Part shown: positions 43,140-53,477 of the stretch, piece by piece
Numbering within the stretch: position 1 is the first letter of the stretch
Layout: each line of letters begins with the position of its first letter
From: Halovivax ruber XH-70
Lineage (GTDB): Archaea > Halobacteriota > Halobacteria > Halobacteriales > Natrialbaceae
Assembly: GCF_000328525.1 (NCBI RefSeq)
Contig: NC_019964.1
Span: 2,790,001-2,854,000, forward strand
Length of the DNA stretch: 64,000 nt
Reading direction: 5' to 3'
The notes under the pieces: model-generated
Databases searched by the model: none
The model's input: only the letters and a program-made list of their open reading frames with translations
Told to the model about the DNA's origin: nothing
Translations under genes and position numbers: made by a program

Positions 43140-43817
43140 ATGGATGACGAAAGCCCGCACGACCCTGGAACCAAAAATGAGTCGCGATCGATTAACCCGC
43201 ACCTGGGGGGCAAGGACATTCGGTTCCTGCAGGCGATACAGACAGTGAACGAACGAGCAGGATACGAACCTGGTGCTGACGATCGACCACCGGCAACGAC
43301 GGGGAAGATCGCCTCCGAGGCCGATTTGAACAAGAACGAGGTGAACTATCGGTTCAATCAGCGTGGATTCGACACAACGGGCCTCGGATATATCCGGGTA
43401 TACGGGTCTGAGATGCTCCCCAACGGCGCCCTCTCTGCAAAAAGTGCAGAGCTCATGGAGAAGGGCGAGGTTGCCCTCCAGGAAGTTCTCGATAGTGGGG
43501 GTCCGACTAGTGTCGATGGCGATGACGACCTGGACGATCGCCTTTCCGAGGTCGAGGAAGAAATCACCAAGCTGCGTGAGGAAAACGAACTGCTCCGTGA
43601 AACCGTTCAGCAGTTCGTCGAGAGTGAGACCGGCGCGTGGAGTCTCAAACAAGAGGAGAAGTTCGACGCCACGCTGAACGCGATGATTGCCTATCAACGG
43701 ATCTTTAGCGGGGTCTTCAATATCGATGTAGGTGAGTTCCGAGACGACGGTGGGGTTTCAAAACAAACAGTTTCTGAGGCCCGCCAGCACTTGCGAGAGA
43801 TGACCACCACCCATTAG
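43140..43817 (+). CDS. HTH and coiled-coil protein next to the restriction system
   Basis: A 225-residue protein. Residues ~20-80 (GKDIRFLQAIQTVNERAGYE, TGKIASEADLNKNEVNYRFNQRGF) form a winged-helix-like DNA-binding domain, followed by a coiled coil (DLDDRLSEVEEEITKLREEN) and a helical end. It converges on hsdR with 76 bp between stops. Such genes accompany haloarchaeal restriction or plasmid loci; regulation of the cargo is a guess. Confidence 0.65.
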   Translation: MDDESPHDPGTKNESRSINPHLGGKDIRFLQAIQTVNERAGYEPGADDRPPATTGKIASEADLNKNEVNYRFNQRGFDTTGLGYIRVYGSEMLPNGALSAKSAELMEKGEVALQEVLDSGGPTSVDGDDDLDDRLSEVEEEITKLREENELLRETVQQFVESETGAWSLKQEEKFDATLNAMIAYQRIFSGVFNIDVGEFRDDGGVSKQTVSEARQHLREMTTTH

Positions 43818-43893
43818 TGCTTCTGTCTCCTGTAAGCCAGCCACTTTGGCTCGTTGGACAACTGAGCGGAACACCGGTTTGAGGTCCGGAGAA

Positions 43894-46851
43894 TTATCTT
43901 GGTTGGCTCTCTTGGTACACTTGTTGACGAAGGTGTTTGGTAATCACCTTCTGGACTTCTTTGTTGTCCATGAACTCCGCAAATAACTCCTGGTTCTGGT
44001 CCATCCGCTCGATGAACATGCTAGTTAGCGCATCGTCGAACTCTAGCGCAAAGTTCTCACGACTATTCGCGCGCGCCGAGCGTCGGAGGTGATCGTCGTT
44101 GAGCGCGTCTTCCTTGAGTTGCTCGAGGAACAGTTGGTCGGCTTCCGTGAAGTCGGTCCCGAGCTTCTCGTTGATTTTCTCGACGATGGTCGAGAGCTCT
44201 ACTTCATCATCTCCTTTTGAGCCTCCCGTTCCGGTCTCTGTGGGACCATCGACCTCACCACGGGTCGGACTGAGCCCGATGGATCCCTCCTCGGATTTCT
44301 CAAGTCGATAATACTGAAGGGCTAGTTCGTCGTCGAACTCGACGGAAGATTCGTGTGAATTCTTCGGCAGTTCCTTATACAGGAAACGACCGAAGGTATA
44401 GAGCTTCTCTAGGCGTGTGTCCGCATAACTAACGATTTGAGACTGAAACTTGTATAATCGCAGGAATGATCGAAGCGTCGTGCGAAAGTCCTCCTTGGTT
44501 TCCTCATTTTTGGCGATGAACCGGTCGCGAGCTGGCTGAACAATGCTACTGAGCTTCCCGTGTGATCCCTCAGTCCCCGTGTTAGACGGGTCAAAGAAAA
44601 CCTTCGCGAAGCGGTCGACTTCTTCCTGTTCGTAGATACGAAATGCATCAAGATCGGACGCCAACTGTTGGATATGCTGCGGATCCATATCCTCCTTCAC
44701 AGTCGTCTTCCCGTAGAAGGGTTCAAACGCCTCCTTGATCTCGTCTTGCTCGTTCTCGAAGTCCAGCACGAAAGTATCCTCTTTCCCGGGATGCTGGCGG
44801 TTCAGCCGGGATAGCGTCTGGACAGCTTGGATCCCAGAGAGCTTCTTGTCGACATACATTGTGTGGAGGAGCGGTTGATCGAAACCTGTTTGGTACTTAT
44901 CAGCGACGACTAGAACCTGATACTCCTGCGTATCGAAGGCGTTAGGCAGTTCCGACTCCTTGAGGCCGTCGTTCATCCCCTTTTCTGTGTAGCTTCCATC
45001 ATCCTCTTCGACCGTTCCGCTGAAGGCGACAAGCGCACTGATATTGTATCCGTTCTCCTCAATATGCTCGTCAATTGCCTTCTTATACCGGACAGCGTGA
45101 GAACGAGAGGACGTTACGATCATCGCCTTCGCCTTCCCGCCGATCTTTTGCTGGGTGTGGTTTCGGAAGTGTTCGACGATGATCTGAACCTTCTGCGAGA
45201 TATTGTGTGGATGGAGCTTCAGAAACCGCGAGATAGCCTTCACTGCCTTCTGTTCGGGGACCTGCGGATCTTCTTCGACGACCTTAGCGACGTTGTAGAA
45301 CGTCTCGTACGTCGTATAGTTTTGGAGGACGTCGATGATGAAGCCTTCATCAATCGCTTGCTGCATCGAGTAGAGGTGGAACGGCTCGTGGCCACCATCT
45401 CCGTCAGGTTCACCGAACGCCTGTAAGGTCTTGGCCTTAGGCGTTGCTGTAAACGCGAAAAAGCTAATGTTGGGCTGTTTGTTCCGAGCCTTCGCAATTT
45501 CTGCCATTTTGTCCTCCCAATCCTCGATATCCTCTTCGTCAACACCCGAGAGTATCCCCTTCATCTCGGCAGACATCTCTCCGGTCTGGCTACTGTGAGC
45601 CTCGTCGACGACCACGGCGTAATCTCGCTCTGGCAGTGATTGCGTGTGTTCGATGACGTACGGGAACGTCTGCAGCGTCGTAATGATAACTGGCTTGCCA
45701 GCTTCGATGGCCTCTGCGAGCTCCTCCGATTTCGATCGATTCTCACCTTTAATTGCGTGAACAACGCCAGTTTTATGATCGAGTTCGTAGATAGTATCCC
45801 GGAGCTGCTTGTCTAGAACGGTCCGATCAGTGACGACAACGACGCCGTCGAACACCGCGTCGTCTTGGTCGTTGTGCAGCGACACGAGCCGGTGGACGAG
45901 CCACGCGATGGACTTGCTCTTCCCGCTCCCCGTAGAGTGCTGGATGAGGTAGTCCTCACCAGGACCCTCTTCTTTCGCGTTGTCAACTAGCTGGCGGACA
46001 CACTCCAGCTGGTGGTAGCGAGGAAAGATTATCGTCTCGTCCTCGTCGACGGTGATGCCGTCTTTCTTGATCTCCTCTATGTCAATGTGAATGAACCGCT
46101 GAATGATTTCCATCCAGCTATCCTTTGCCCAGACCTCTTTCCAAAGGTATGCAGTGCGGTGGTCGTTCTCTCGTGGGGGGTTTCCACCGCCCATTTCGTG
46201 GCCCTTGTTGAACGGGAGGAATTTGGTGTCCTCTCCATCGAGATCCGTTGTATAGTGGATCTCGTGCTGGTCGATCGCGAAATGAACCAATGCACCGCGT
46301 TTGAACCGGAAAATGGGTTCGTTCGGGTCGCGATCCTGGCGGTACTGCTCCCGGGCATCCCTGTTAGCCTGATCAGTAAAGGTATTCTTAAGCTCGGCCG
46401 TCGCGACTGGGATGCCGTTGACGCTCAGTGTGAGGTCAAGACTTAGATTCGGGTTCGTTGCCGAGTAGTGGAGTTGTTGGGTGATACCGAGGCAATTCGC
46501 TTCGTACCGAGCCTGCAGTTCGGGATTGATACCCGTATTGGGCTGGAACGTTGCGAGGTCGATCTTCGTTCCAGTGGTGTGAAGCCCATGGCGTAGGAGT
46601 TCGAGCGTGCCTTGGCGTTCGAGCGCGCTGGTCAGTTCCTGAAGAAAGCGATCGCGAGCACTGCCCTTGTGGGCGGTCTCCAGTTGTTCCCAGGCCTCGG
46701 GCTGGGTCTTTTGTACGAACGAGATAACCTCGTCGGGAAAGATGCCCCGTTCGGCGTCAAAGCCGTCGCTGGGGATGCGCGTGTAGCCGCGTTCCAGGAG
46801 AGCGGCAGCAATTTCGTTTTCAAAGGCTTCTTCGTCATATTGTTTACTCAT
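43894..46851 (-). CDS. hsdR: Type I restriction enzyme, R subunit
   Basis: A 985-residue HsdR. The N-terminal PD-(D/E)XK nuclease is seen as D139 and E153-L-K155 (ATAELKN). The SF2 translocase has Walker A STGSGKS at 306-312, DEAH at 416-419 and a FAFTATPK motif III. Motif VI-like sequence is in VQTLSRLNR. The C-terminal helical region should dock on the methylase. It is last in an operon hsdM-hsdS-hsdR; its ATG overlaps the hsdS stop by 4 bp. Confidence 0.96.
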   Translation of the reverse strand: MSKQYDEEAFENEIAAALLERGYTRIPSDGFDAERGIFPDEVISFVQKTQPEAWEQLETAHKGSARDRFLQELTSALERQGTLELLRHGLHTTGTKIDLATFQPNTGINPELQARYEANCLGITQQLHYSATNPNLSLDLTLSVNGIPVATAELKNTFTDQANRDAREQYRQDRDPNEPIFRFKRGALVHFAIDQHEIHYTTDLDGEDTKFLPFNKGHEMGGGNPPRENDHRTAYLWKEVWAKDSWMEIIQRFIHIDIEEIKKDGITVDEDETIIFPRYHQLECVRQLVDNAKEEGPGEDYLIQHSTGSGKSKSIAWLVHRLVSLHNDQDDAVFDGVVVVTDRTVLDKQLRDTIYELDHKTGVVHAIKGENRSKSEELAEAIEAGKPVIITTLQTFPYVIEHTQSLPERDYAVVVDEAHSSQTGEMSAEMKGILSGVDEEDIEDWEDKMAEIAKARNKQPNISFFAFTATPKAKTLQAFGEPDGDGGHEPFHLYSMQQAIDEGFIIDVLQNYTTYETFYNVAKVVEEDPQVPEQKAVKAISRFLKLHPHNISQKVQIIVEHFRNHTQQKIGGKAKAMIVTSSRSHAVRYKKAIDEHIEENGYNISALVAFSGTVEEDDGSYTEKGMNDGLKESELPNAFDTQEYQVLVVADKYQTGFDQPLLHTMYVDKKLSGIQAVQTLSRLNRQHPGKEDTFVLDFENEQDEIKEAFEPFYGKTTVKEDMDPQHIQQLASDLDAFRIYEQEEVDRFAKVFFDPSNTGTEGSHGKLSSIVQPARDRFIAKNEETKEDFRTTLRSFLRLYKFQSQIVSYADTRLEKLYTFGRFLYKELPKNSHESSVEFDDELALQYYRLEKSEEGSIGLSPTRGEVDGPTETGTGGSKGDDEVELSTIVEKINEKLGTDFTEADQLFLEQLKEDALNDDHLRRSARANSRENFALEFDDALTSMFIERMDQNQELFAEFMDNKEVQKVITKHLRQQVYQESQPR

Positions 46852-48179
46852 GTGAAACTGGCCTTAGGTGCCATTTTCACTTCTGATACATCAATCTGGC
46901 CCGTGACCGCAGCGGTGATGAGTGCTTGGCGTTTCTCTTCGAGGAGATCGATAGTTTCCTCTACTCGATCGATGAGTTCCCAAAGACGTTCAGTTTCGGC
47001 CTCGATATGGTTGACGATTTCGCGCTGTTCTTCGAGCGGTGGGAGCGGAGTTTTGAACGACTTGATGTCGGGCATGTAGATAGTTTGGTGAGTAGAGCCC
47101 TGCATCAGCCGATCGAACTCCTGATCCATCGAGCGGAAGACGTAGAGCAGGTACTCCGGAATGATCTCGTCGCCACAAACCCAGTTAGCAAAGTCCTGTG
47201 AGGTCGCCATCGGCTCGCCCATGATACCGGAGAAGCCAACCGACGCAGTACGTGAAAGGAAGACAGTACCCTCAGGAAGGAGATGTGCCCCGGAATTTTC
47301 CATCCCGAATTCGCTGATCTGGTACTCGGTTTCGTAGAGATAACGCTTACGTCCTTCGCGGAAAGGCTTGATGTCGGAAGTCGTGACCCACGGAATGTCG
47401 GTGTTCTCCCAGTACTCGTCGTTAGAGCGGTCAGGAGTGTGTCCGGATTCCAGTTCGGCGACGAAGCGAGTGCGGACTATGTCCCAGTGTTTGGGGACTT
47501 CGCCTATCCAATCTACTCCTGAGTCTACGGATGTCTCGCAAGGCGATTCCGCACCCAGAATGAGTTCCCGTTGTAGGTGATCCTTCTGATTGAGTAGATC
47601 CTTCTTATATCCATTCAATCGGCCTACATTTTGTTCTATCGAATCTAACCATGGGTCTAAATAAGCACAGATTCTCTCCTGCTGGGTGATTGATGGTACG
47701 GGAATCACCATATCTGACAGGCGGCCCGTGCTAATCGCCGGATACGACACGCCTTCTGAGTTTGCGACAACCCAATCTATAAATGGAGTCGACTGCAGGA
47801 CATACCAGAGATAATCCGGATTGATTCGCTCGTTGGGGCGCAATACCCCAAAACCAGAGGAGACAACCATGTTCTCGGGAGGTGATTGAATCTGAGCAAT
47901 CGCCTTCAAATATGTCCTGACTGTCGAAATCAAAACATCACCGGGTTGAACTAAACGCTGTGCCCTACTCGGTGCTTCTCCAAATTCGACCATTTGAGTG
48001 TCTGTTATCTCTCCTCTTGCGTTTACAGACGAAATCTCAACATATTCAATCTCGTCTGAATCGCTAAACTGGCCAGTCACCGAATCTGGATTGACATCAA
48101 CGAGATATTTTAGTCGTATTCGATCATGATCATGACGAACAGAGCTGAGCGGATCGTCGTTATCTCTCAAGTTATTCAT
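46848..48179 (-). CDS. hsdS: Type I restriction-modification specificity subunit
   Basis: A 443-residue HsdS with two target-recognition domains. The first is N-terminal, ending in STGRLSDMVIPVPSITQQERI; the second begins at GVDWIGEVPKHWDIVRTRFV and ends IYMPDIKSFKTPLPPLEEQREI. Each is followed by a helical spacer (ICAYLDPWLDSIEQNVGRLN; VNHIEAETERLWELIDRVEE) that sets the gap in the bipartite target. The target sequence cannot be read from the protein. The start overlaps the end of hsdM by 8 bp. Confidence 0.95.
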   Translation of the reverse strand: MNNLRDNDDPLSSVRHDHDRIRLKYLVDVNPDSVTGQFSDSDEIEYVEISSVNARGEITDTQMVEFGEAPSRAQRLVQPGDVLISTVRTYLKAIAQIQSPPENMVVSSGFGVLRPNERINPDYLWYVLQSTPFIDWVVANSEGVSYPAISTGRLSDMVIPVPSITQQERICAYLDPWLDSIEQNVGRLNGYKKDLLNQKDHLQRELILGAESPCETSVDSGVDWIGEVPKHWDIVRTRFVAELESGHTPDRSNDEYWENTDIPWVTTSDIKPFREGRKRYLYETEYQISEFGMENSGAHLLPEGTVFLSRTASVGFSGIMGEPMATSQDFANWVCGDEIIPEYLLYVFRSMDQEFDRLMQGSTHQTIYMPDIKSFKTPLPPLEEQREIVNHIEAETERLWELIDRVEETIDLLEEKRQALITAAVTGQIDVSEVKMAPKASFT

Positions 48180-50172
48180 TGTCTTCCCCTGCGCACTGTA
48201 CCAGGCTCACTATTTCCGACTCCACCTGCGCAATCTCTTCATTAATATCCTCAAGTGCCCGGGGTTCCTCATACTCGTAGAAGTACCTATCAAAGTTTAT
48301 CTCGTATCCCACAACTCCGAGTTCCTCATCTTGGTCGTCGTGATACTTGCTGCTCTCGTTGATCCAAGCATTTTCCAGGTACGGCGCTACCTCCTCCTCA
48401 AAGTACTCCTGTAGGTCCGTCCCAAGGGGCACGCGTTCGCGTTCACGCAAATCGCCGTCGTGCTCGGGGTTGCCGTTCCCGTCCCGACAGATCTCGGCGT
48501 CGTCGTTCTGCTCGCCAAGTGCACGCTCTATCGCGTTGTAGACACTGTTACGAACGTCGACGCCATGCATGTTGAACGTCAGTTCCACTTCGTCGATGAA
48601 CTCCTCGCGGTCCATCCACTGCGTCTCCGAGTCCAACTCATAGAGCGCCTCCTTCACTGCCTCCTGTACCTCTTCGTCGCGGTTCGTGAACGCCCGCTCG
48701 TCGTCGAGGCTCTCGATGCGCTCCTCGGTCGCACGGAAACTCATTCGTAGCGGCCGGTCAATGACGATGCGGCGGTAGCCGAACTCCTCGGTGGGGACGA
48801 CCTTCGAGCGCCCGTTGGCCTCCAAGTCACCGAAGATGCGAGAGATCTCGTTGATGTGTTCCTGCGTGAGCTCGTGGCGCTTCTCGCCCAGGCTTTCGTC
48901 CATCTCGGCATACAGATCCTGGGCGTCAATGAGCTGTACAACATCTTCACGCTTCTTGGGCTTGTTGTTGGAGAGCACCCAGATGTACGTCCGGATGCCC
49001 GTGTTGTAGAATAGGTTCTCCGGCAGGCCGACGATGGCTTCTAACCAATCGTTTTCCAGAATCCAGCGTCGGATGGCTGATTCTCCGCTGTTGGGTCCGC
49101 CGTTGAACAGTGGAGAGCCATTGAACACGATGGCAATACGGGAGCCACCCTCCGCGGGCCGCTTCATCTTACTGATCATGTGTTGGAGGAATAGGAACGC
49201 ACCGTCGTTTGTCCGTGGCGTCCCCGCACCGAATCGTCCGGCGAACCCTTCTTCCTCGTGTTCGCGCACAATCTCGTCTTTGACCTTCTTCCAGGAGACC
49301 CCGAACGGTGGATTGGAGAGCATATACTCGAAGGTCCGACTCGGGAAGCCGTCCTCGGTGAAGGAGTTCCCGTAGATGATGTTCTCGGGCTCTTGGCCCT
49401 TGATGAGCATATCCGAGTTACAGACGGCATAGGACTCGGGATTCAGCTCCTGCCCGAAGACGTGGAGGTTTGCGTCAGTATTGAGTTCACGAACGTACTC
49501 CTCGGCCACACTGAGCATTCCACCTGTCCCACAGGCCGGATCGTACACCGTCCGGATGGCGTCCTGCTCGGTTAGGGCCTCGTCATCTTCTTGGAAGACG
49601 AGGTTGACCATCAGTTCGATGACTTCTCGCGGGGTAAAGTGCTCGCCAGCAGTCTCGTTGCTGAGTTCGTTGAACTTTCGAATGAGTTCTTCGTAGATGT
49701 AGCCCATCTCCTCGTTGGGGACCTCATCCGGATGGAGGGGGAGTTCCGCAAACTGTCGAACCACCTTGTAGAGGAGATTGGCCTCTTCGAGGCGCTGGAT
49801 CTGGTGGTCGAAGTCGAACTTCTCGAAGATCTCCTTCGTCTCCTCGTCGTACTGATTTATGTAGTACTGGAGGTTCTCCGCGATGTCGTCGGGATCGTTG
49901 CACAGCGACTTGAACGTGTACTCGCTGGTGTTGTATACCTCTGCGTTGGCAGCCTGCTTCAGTGCCGGTGCGACGTTTTCGATGCCCTGTTCCTGTAGCT
50001 GCTCGTATCGCTCTCGCACCTCTTCTTGATGCCGCTCAGTAACGCAGTCAAGACGTCTGAGGACTGTTAGCGGGAGAATTACTTTTTGGTACTCTGACTG
50101 TCTGTAGTCTCCTCTGAGTAGGTCCGCAATAGACCAGATGAAATCCGCTTTCTCGTTGAAGTTCTCGACCAT
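48172..50172 (-). CDS. hsdM: Type I restriction-modification methylase subunit
   Basis: A 666-residue N6-adenine methylase subunit. The SAM-binding motif DPACGTGGML is at residues 211-220 and the catalytic NPPF at 287-290. The N-terminal helical domain (FIWSIADLLRGDYRQSEYQK) is typical of HsdM. A C-terminal extension of ~200 residues is acidic and helical. It is the first gene of the operon; GGTTTATCGG about 30 bp upstream is a possible TATA box. The 251-bp gap to the VirD4-like gene shows no gene. Confidence 0.96.
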   Translation of the reverse strand: MVENFNEKADFIWSIADLLRGDYRQSEYQKVILPLTVLRRLDCVTERHQEEVRERYEQLQEQGIENVAPALKQAANAEVYNTSEYTFKSLCNDPDDIAENLQYYINQYDEETKEIFEKFDFDHQIQRLEEANLLYKVVRQFAELPLHPDEVPNEEMGYIYEELIRKFNELSNETAGEHFTPREVIELMVNLVFQEDDEALTEQDAIRTVYDPACGTGGMLSVAEEYVRELNTDANLHVFGQELNPESYAVCNSDMLIKGQEPENIIYGNSFTEDGFPSRTFEYMLSNPPFGVSWKKVKDEIVREHEEEGFAGRFGAGTPRTNDGAFLFLQHMISKMKRPAEGGSRIAIVFNGSPLFNGGPNSGESAIRRWILENDWLEAIVGLPENLFYNTGIRTYIWVLSNNKPKKREDVVQLIDAQDLYAEMDESLGEKRHELTQEHINEISRIFGDLEANGRSKVVPTEEFGYRRIVIDRPLRMSFRATEERIESLDDERAFTNRDEEVQEAVKEALYELDSETQWMDREEFIDEVELTFNMHGVDVRNSVYNAIERALGEQNDDAEICRDGNGNPEHDGDLRERERVPLGTDLQEYFEEEVAPYLENAWINESSKYHDDQDEELGVVGYEINFDRYFYEYEEPRALEDINEEIAQVESEIVSLVQCAGEDNE

Positions 50173-50423
50173 TATACGGTTCGATGTATGTATATCCGAT
50201 AAACCCCACGGAGCATCCTCGATGAGCCACGTGTCGACGCTCTTGAAAAAGGAGTTAGTGTTACCAGAAAATCAATTCTATCGCTTATCCGGAGTATCTC
50301 CGCCATATCCGAGAAAACATTACTGGAACACTGCTATCCTCCGGAGAACAAAACCATGGTGATTGCCTAACAGAGCGCCCGGTAAAGTTTGATAGGTACA
50401 TCAACTAAGAGCAATAACGAGTG

Positions 50424-53400
50424 TCACCGCTCGTCTTCATTAAATTTCGTTGCCATCATGCTGACGAACTCGTCGACGTCGTTTTGATCCGCATTGGATT
50501 GATCCTTCTTCTCTGATCCTCTTTCGGACGCTCTGCGCTCACTCTCAGTCCTCTCTTCGTTGCGGTCTTCTTCTCCGTCCGCAGACTCGGGGCTTCCTAC
50601 ATCGGCGTCTTCGTCGAAGGCGGCGTCACCGATGTCAAGCTCCTGGTGCAGCGGCTGGAGGTCGCCTTTCTCGTAGATCTGAGGTTCATCGAATTCTGAG
50701 TTATCTCCATCGGGGAAGACGACGAGTGCGAAGTCGTTTTCCGTTGGCATCCGATCAAATTCGAGTTCAGCGACGAACGGAGCGTATACGCGTTTCCAGT
50801 CAGCTTCGAACTCCTCACGTGAGTTGTAGAGGTGCTTTTCACCCTCAACCCACACGATGAACTCTCCTTCGGTGCGGTCGTACTCGTAGTACGCGGGGAA
50901 GGCATTCGTCGATGGCTCTTCGAGCTCCTCCAGGTCGTCGAACCTGGCGTGAACCGTCCCGCTGCTATCGCGACAGACGACGCCGTCGTCGGTCTCGACC
51001 CACTCAAGGGAGATCGAACGCTCCGTATCCTTGTCGTAGGCTGGCCGAAGAGCATACACGCCATCGTCGAACTCCACGAAAGACGCCTTGTTGTAGAAGT
51101 GACGGCGTCCATCGTCGTCGACGCTACTCGCGAACGTTAGCTGGCCGTGATCGATCGCCGTTTCGTTCCCATCTCGCCAAGAATCGTAGAGTACCTGTTC
51201 GGCCCGACGTCCCCAGTACCCAAATTCGTCCCTGGTGGCACTCTCGTCCTTGAGCGCGAACACACAGAATCGATCCGTGTTCACGGCTTTCCGGAGATTC
51301 GTCAGCGTCTGCTTGGGCTTCTCGATCGTCGATGTCTCCGCTTCGATGTTGACAGGCCGCCCCTCACTCAGTCTCCATATCGCGGGGTACTCTTCCCGGA
51401 GTTCATCGCGACGGGCCTCCACCTCGGCCAGCGTCTCGCCGTCCATTGGGTCGATCGGGAGATCTGCAATCCCGTCGGCAAGCTCGTCACCCTCTTGCGT
51501 CGGGAGACTGGTAACGTAGCCGAGTTTCGTGAACGCCTCGTAAGACTTCTGGAGGATAATGCGGTGGTCGTCACTTCCACCGCTCGCGCTGCTCCCGGTG
51601 TCCTGGCCGAAGAGTTCGACGAGCCCGGCACTGGTGAGCTTCACGACCGACTGCCCGCTTCGCCGATCCACTTCGGCGTACTGTCCGTCGTAGAGGGTCT
51701 GTTCGATGACGTTCGATAGCTGGGACTTGTAGCCGGTGTCGCCCATCCGACGCTCGATCTCACGCTTGGCGTCCGCGATCGCGACGAACCCCTCGTCGTC
51801 GACATCGATCTCCGGTCGGATCTGCGCGGCGAACACGCCTTCGAGGATTCGATCAGTTGGAATGCTCTTAGCATCCGCTTCCAGTTCACTCTCCTCGTCG
51901 TCATCTTCCGGCGTGAGGATCTCGTTGTACTCGCCATAGATCAGGTTCGCCCGGATCTCCTCGTCGGTGAGGACGTCGGCACCGTACCGTTGCAGACTCT
52001 CCTCGATTATCTCGTCGACGGCCTCGTGCGACCGGAGTGGCGGATAGGGTGGGAACGTCCGGAGTTTCACCGGCTCGGAGTACTTCCCACCCTCGAGCGG
52101 CAGCTTCGTCCAGACCGTGTACTGGTCGGTCGACATGAGGTCCTCGGCGGTGTAGCCTCGGAACCGCTTCATCAAGATTGCAGCGTCCTCATCGTCGTTG
52201 ACGCTGAACGTGACCAGATTGTCGCAGTTGTTTTTCATCGCTTTCACGACCGATTCTTCGAGCTGTGAGGGATACTGTGAGGCGAGCGTGACCGAGAGAC
52301 GCATCGATCGGGCCCGGGCGAGCATCGATTCGACATCCAGACTCTCGCTGGCGATGTCGTCGAACTCGTCCGCGAAAACGAAGTACGGCTTCGGCGTCTC
52401 GCGCATCTCGTAGGAGCGACGCTGGATCGCCGACCAGACGTTGCGCATCACGCCCAGCGTCACCATCTTCTTGATGTCCTTGTTCTCGACCGGCGTCCGG
52501 ACGATTACGATACGATCCTCGTCGACGACCTCTCGGAAATCGACCGTACTCTCACGACGGGCGATGATCCGACGGATGATCGCGTTCTCGACCCAGGACT
52601 TGATCCGCTTTGTGAGCGGTCGGACGACGTCGTCTTCCATGTCCGCGATCTCCTGGCAGAACTCGGCGATGAATGGGTCCTCGACCTCCTCGGCGAACTG
52701 CTGGCGCCGCTCGGCGTTGAGGAGGATGAAGTACATATCGATCACCGAGAACTCGCGGTCGGACTTCATCATCGCCCGACCCATGGACTCGGTGATCGAC
52801 TCCATGTTGATCCCCCAGTACTCGTCGGTGTCGAAGATCGCTTTCAGGTTCTCGATGCGATTCTCGATCTCGTTCTCGAGATCGGCCTCGGTCTCCGCTG
52901 CCGGCGTTTCGAGAAAGTTCAGCCCGATACTCCGGTCGTGGTCGCTCGATCCCGGCTCGACCCAGATGACGTCGTCGAGCCGATCCTTCGGGAGGCGTTG
53001 CAGAAGTTCCCGCGAGTCCTTCCCCTTGGGGTCGAAGTAGACGAAGCCGTGGCCCTGGTAGGCGAGCTGGAGCATCGAGTTGACGAGCCACGTCGTCTTC
53101 CCGTATCCCGTCGTCCCGGCGATCCAGACGTGCCGGAACAGCGAGTTGAACTTGATCGGGGCCTCTCGAAATCCGGTCTGGGCCCCGTCGTCGTAGCCAA
53201 TCCAGAGGGGTTTCTCGGGCTCGTCGACGCCACTCTCGAACATCTTCCGGACGTGGGGCCCCGCGACGAGCCCTTCCTCTTCCGTATGGGTGATGACGGG
53301 CTTGCCGCCGACGCGAGTGTGGTCACGTTCGACGATCTGGTACGGCTCTCCGGTACTCGTCGACGGGCCATTATCAGCTCCCTCGTGGGACTGATCGCTC

Positions 53401-53477
53401 TCCGACTCTGGAGGATGGCCCTCCTGTCCGTCCGCTTCCTCGTCGTCTCCGGTGAACCGGCCAAACATCGGGCTCAC
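50424..53477 (-). CDS. VirD4/TraG-like coupling ATPase
   Basis: A 1017-residue ATPase. After an acidic N terminus, Walker A GTTGYGKTT is at 121-129 and Walker B YFVFADEFDD at 365-374; between them FVYFDPKGKD is typical of the TraG/TraD/VirD4 group. The ~500-residue C-terminal part is a haloarchaeal addition ending in an acidic, low-complexity tail. No N-terminal membrane helix is seen, unlike classical VirD4. It should deliver DNA or protein to the secretion channel. Its start overlaps the previous gene by 4 bp and it ends the eight-gene operon. Confidence 0.85.
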   Translation of the reverse strand: MSPMFGRFTGDDEEADGQEGHPPESESDQSHEGADNGPSTSTGEPYQIVERDHTRVGGKPVITHTEEEGLVAGPHVRKMFESGVDEPEKPLWIGYDDGAQTGFREAPIKFNSLFRHVWIAGTTGYGKTTWLVNSMLQLAYQGHGFVYFDPKGKDSRELLQRLPKDRLDDVIWVEPGSSDHDRSIGLNFLETPAAETEADLENEIENRIENLKAIFDTDEYWGINMESITESMGRAMMKSDREFSVIDMYFILLNAERRQQFAEEVEDPFIAEFCQEIADMEDDVVRPLTKRIKSWVENAIIRRIIARRESTVDFREVVDEDRIVIVRTPVENKDIKKMVTLGVMRNVWSAIQRRSYEMRETPKPYFVFADEFDDIASESLDVESMLARARSMRLSVTLASQYPSQLEESVVKAMKNNCDNLVTFSVNDDEDAAILMKRFRGYTAEDLMSTDQYTVWTKLPLEGGKYSEPVKLRTFPPYPPLRSHEAVDEIIEESLQRYGADVLTDEEIRANLIYGEYNEILTPEDDDEESELEADAKSIPTDRILEGVFAAQIRPEIDVDDEGFVAIADAKREIERRMGDTGYKSQLSNVIEQTLYDGQYAEVDRRSGQSVVKLTSAGLVELFGQDTGSSASGGSDDHRIILQKSYEAFTKLGYVTSLPTQEGDELADGIADLPIDPMDGETLAEVEARRDELREEYPAIWRLSEGRPVNIEAETSTIEKPKQTLTNLRKAVNTDRFCVFALKDESATRDEFGYWGRRAEQVLYDSWRDGNETAIDHGQLTFASSVDDDGRRHFYNKASFVEFDDGVYALRPAYDKDTERSISLEWVETDDGVVCRDSSGTVHARFDDLEELEEPSTNAFPAYYEYDRTEGEFIVWVEGEKHLYNSREEFEADWKRVYAPFVAELEFDRMPTENDFALVVFPDGDNSEFDEPQIYEKGDLQPLHQELDIGDAAFDEDADVGSPESADGEEDRNEERTESERRASERGSEKKDQSNADQNDVDEFVSMMATKFNEDER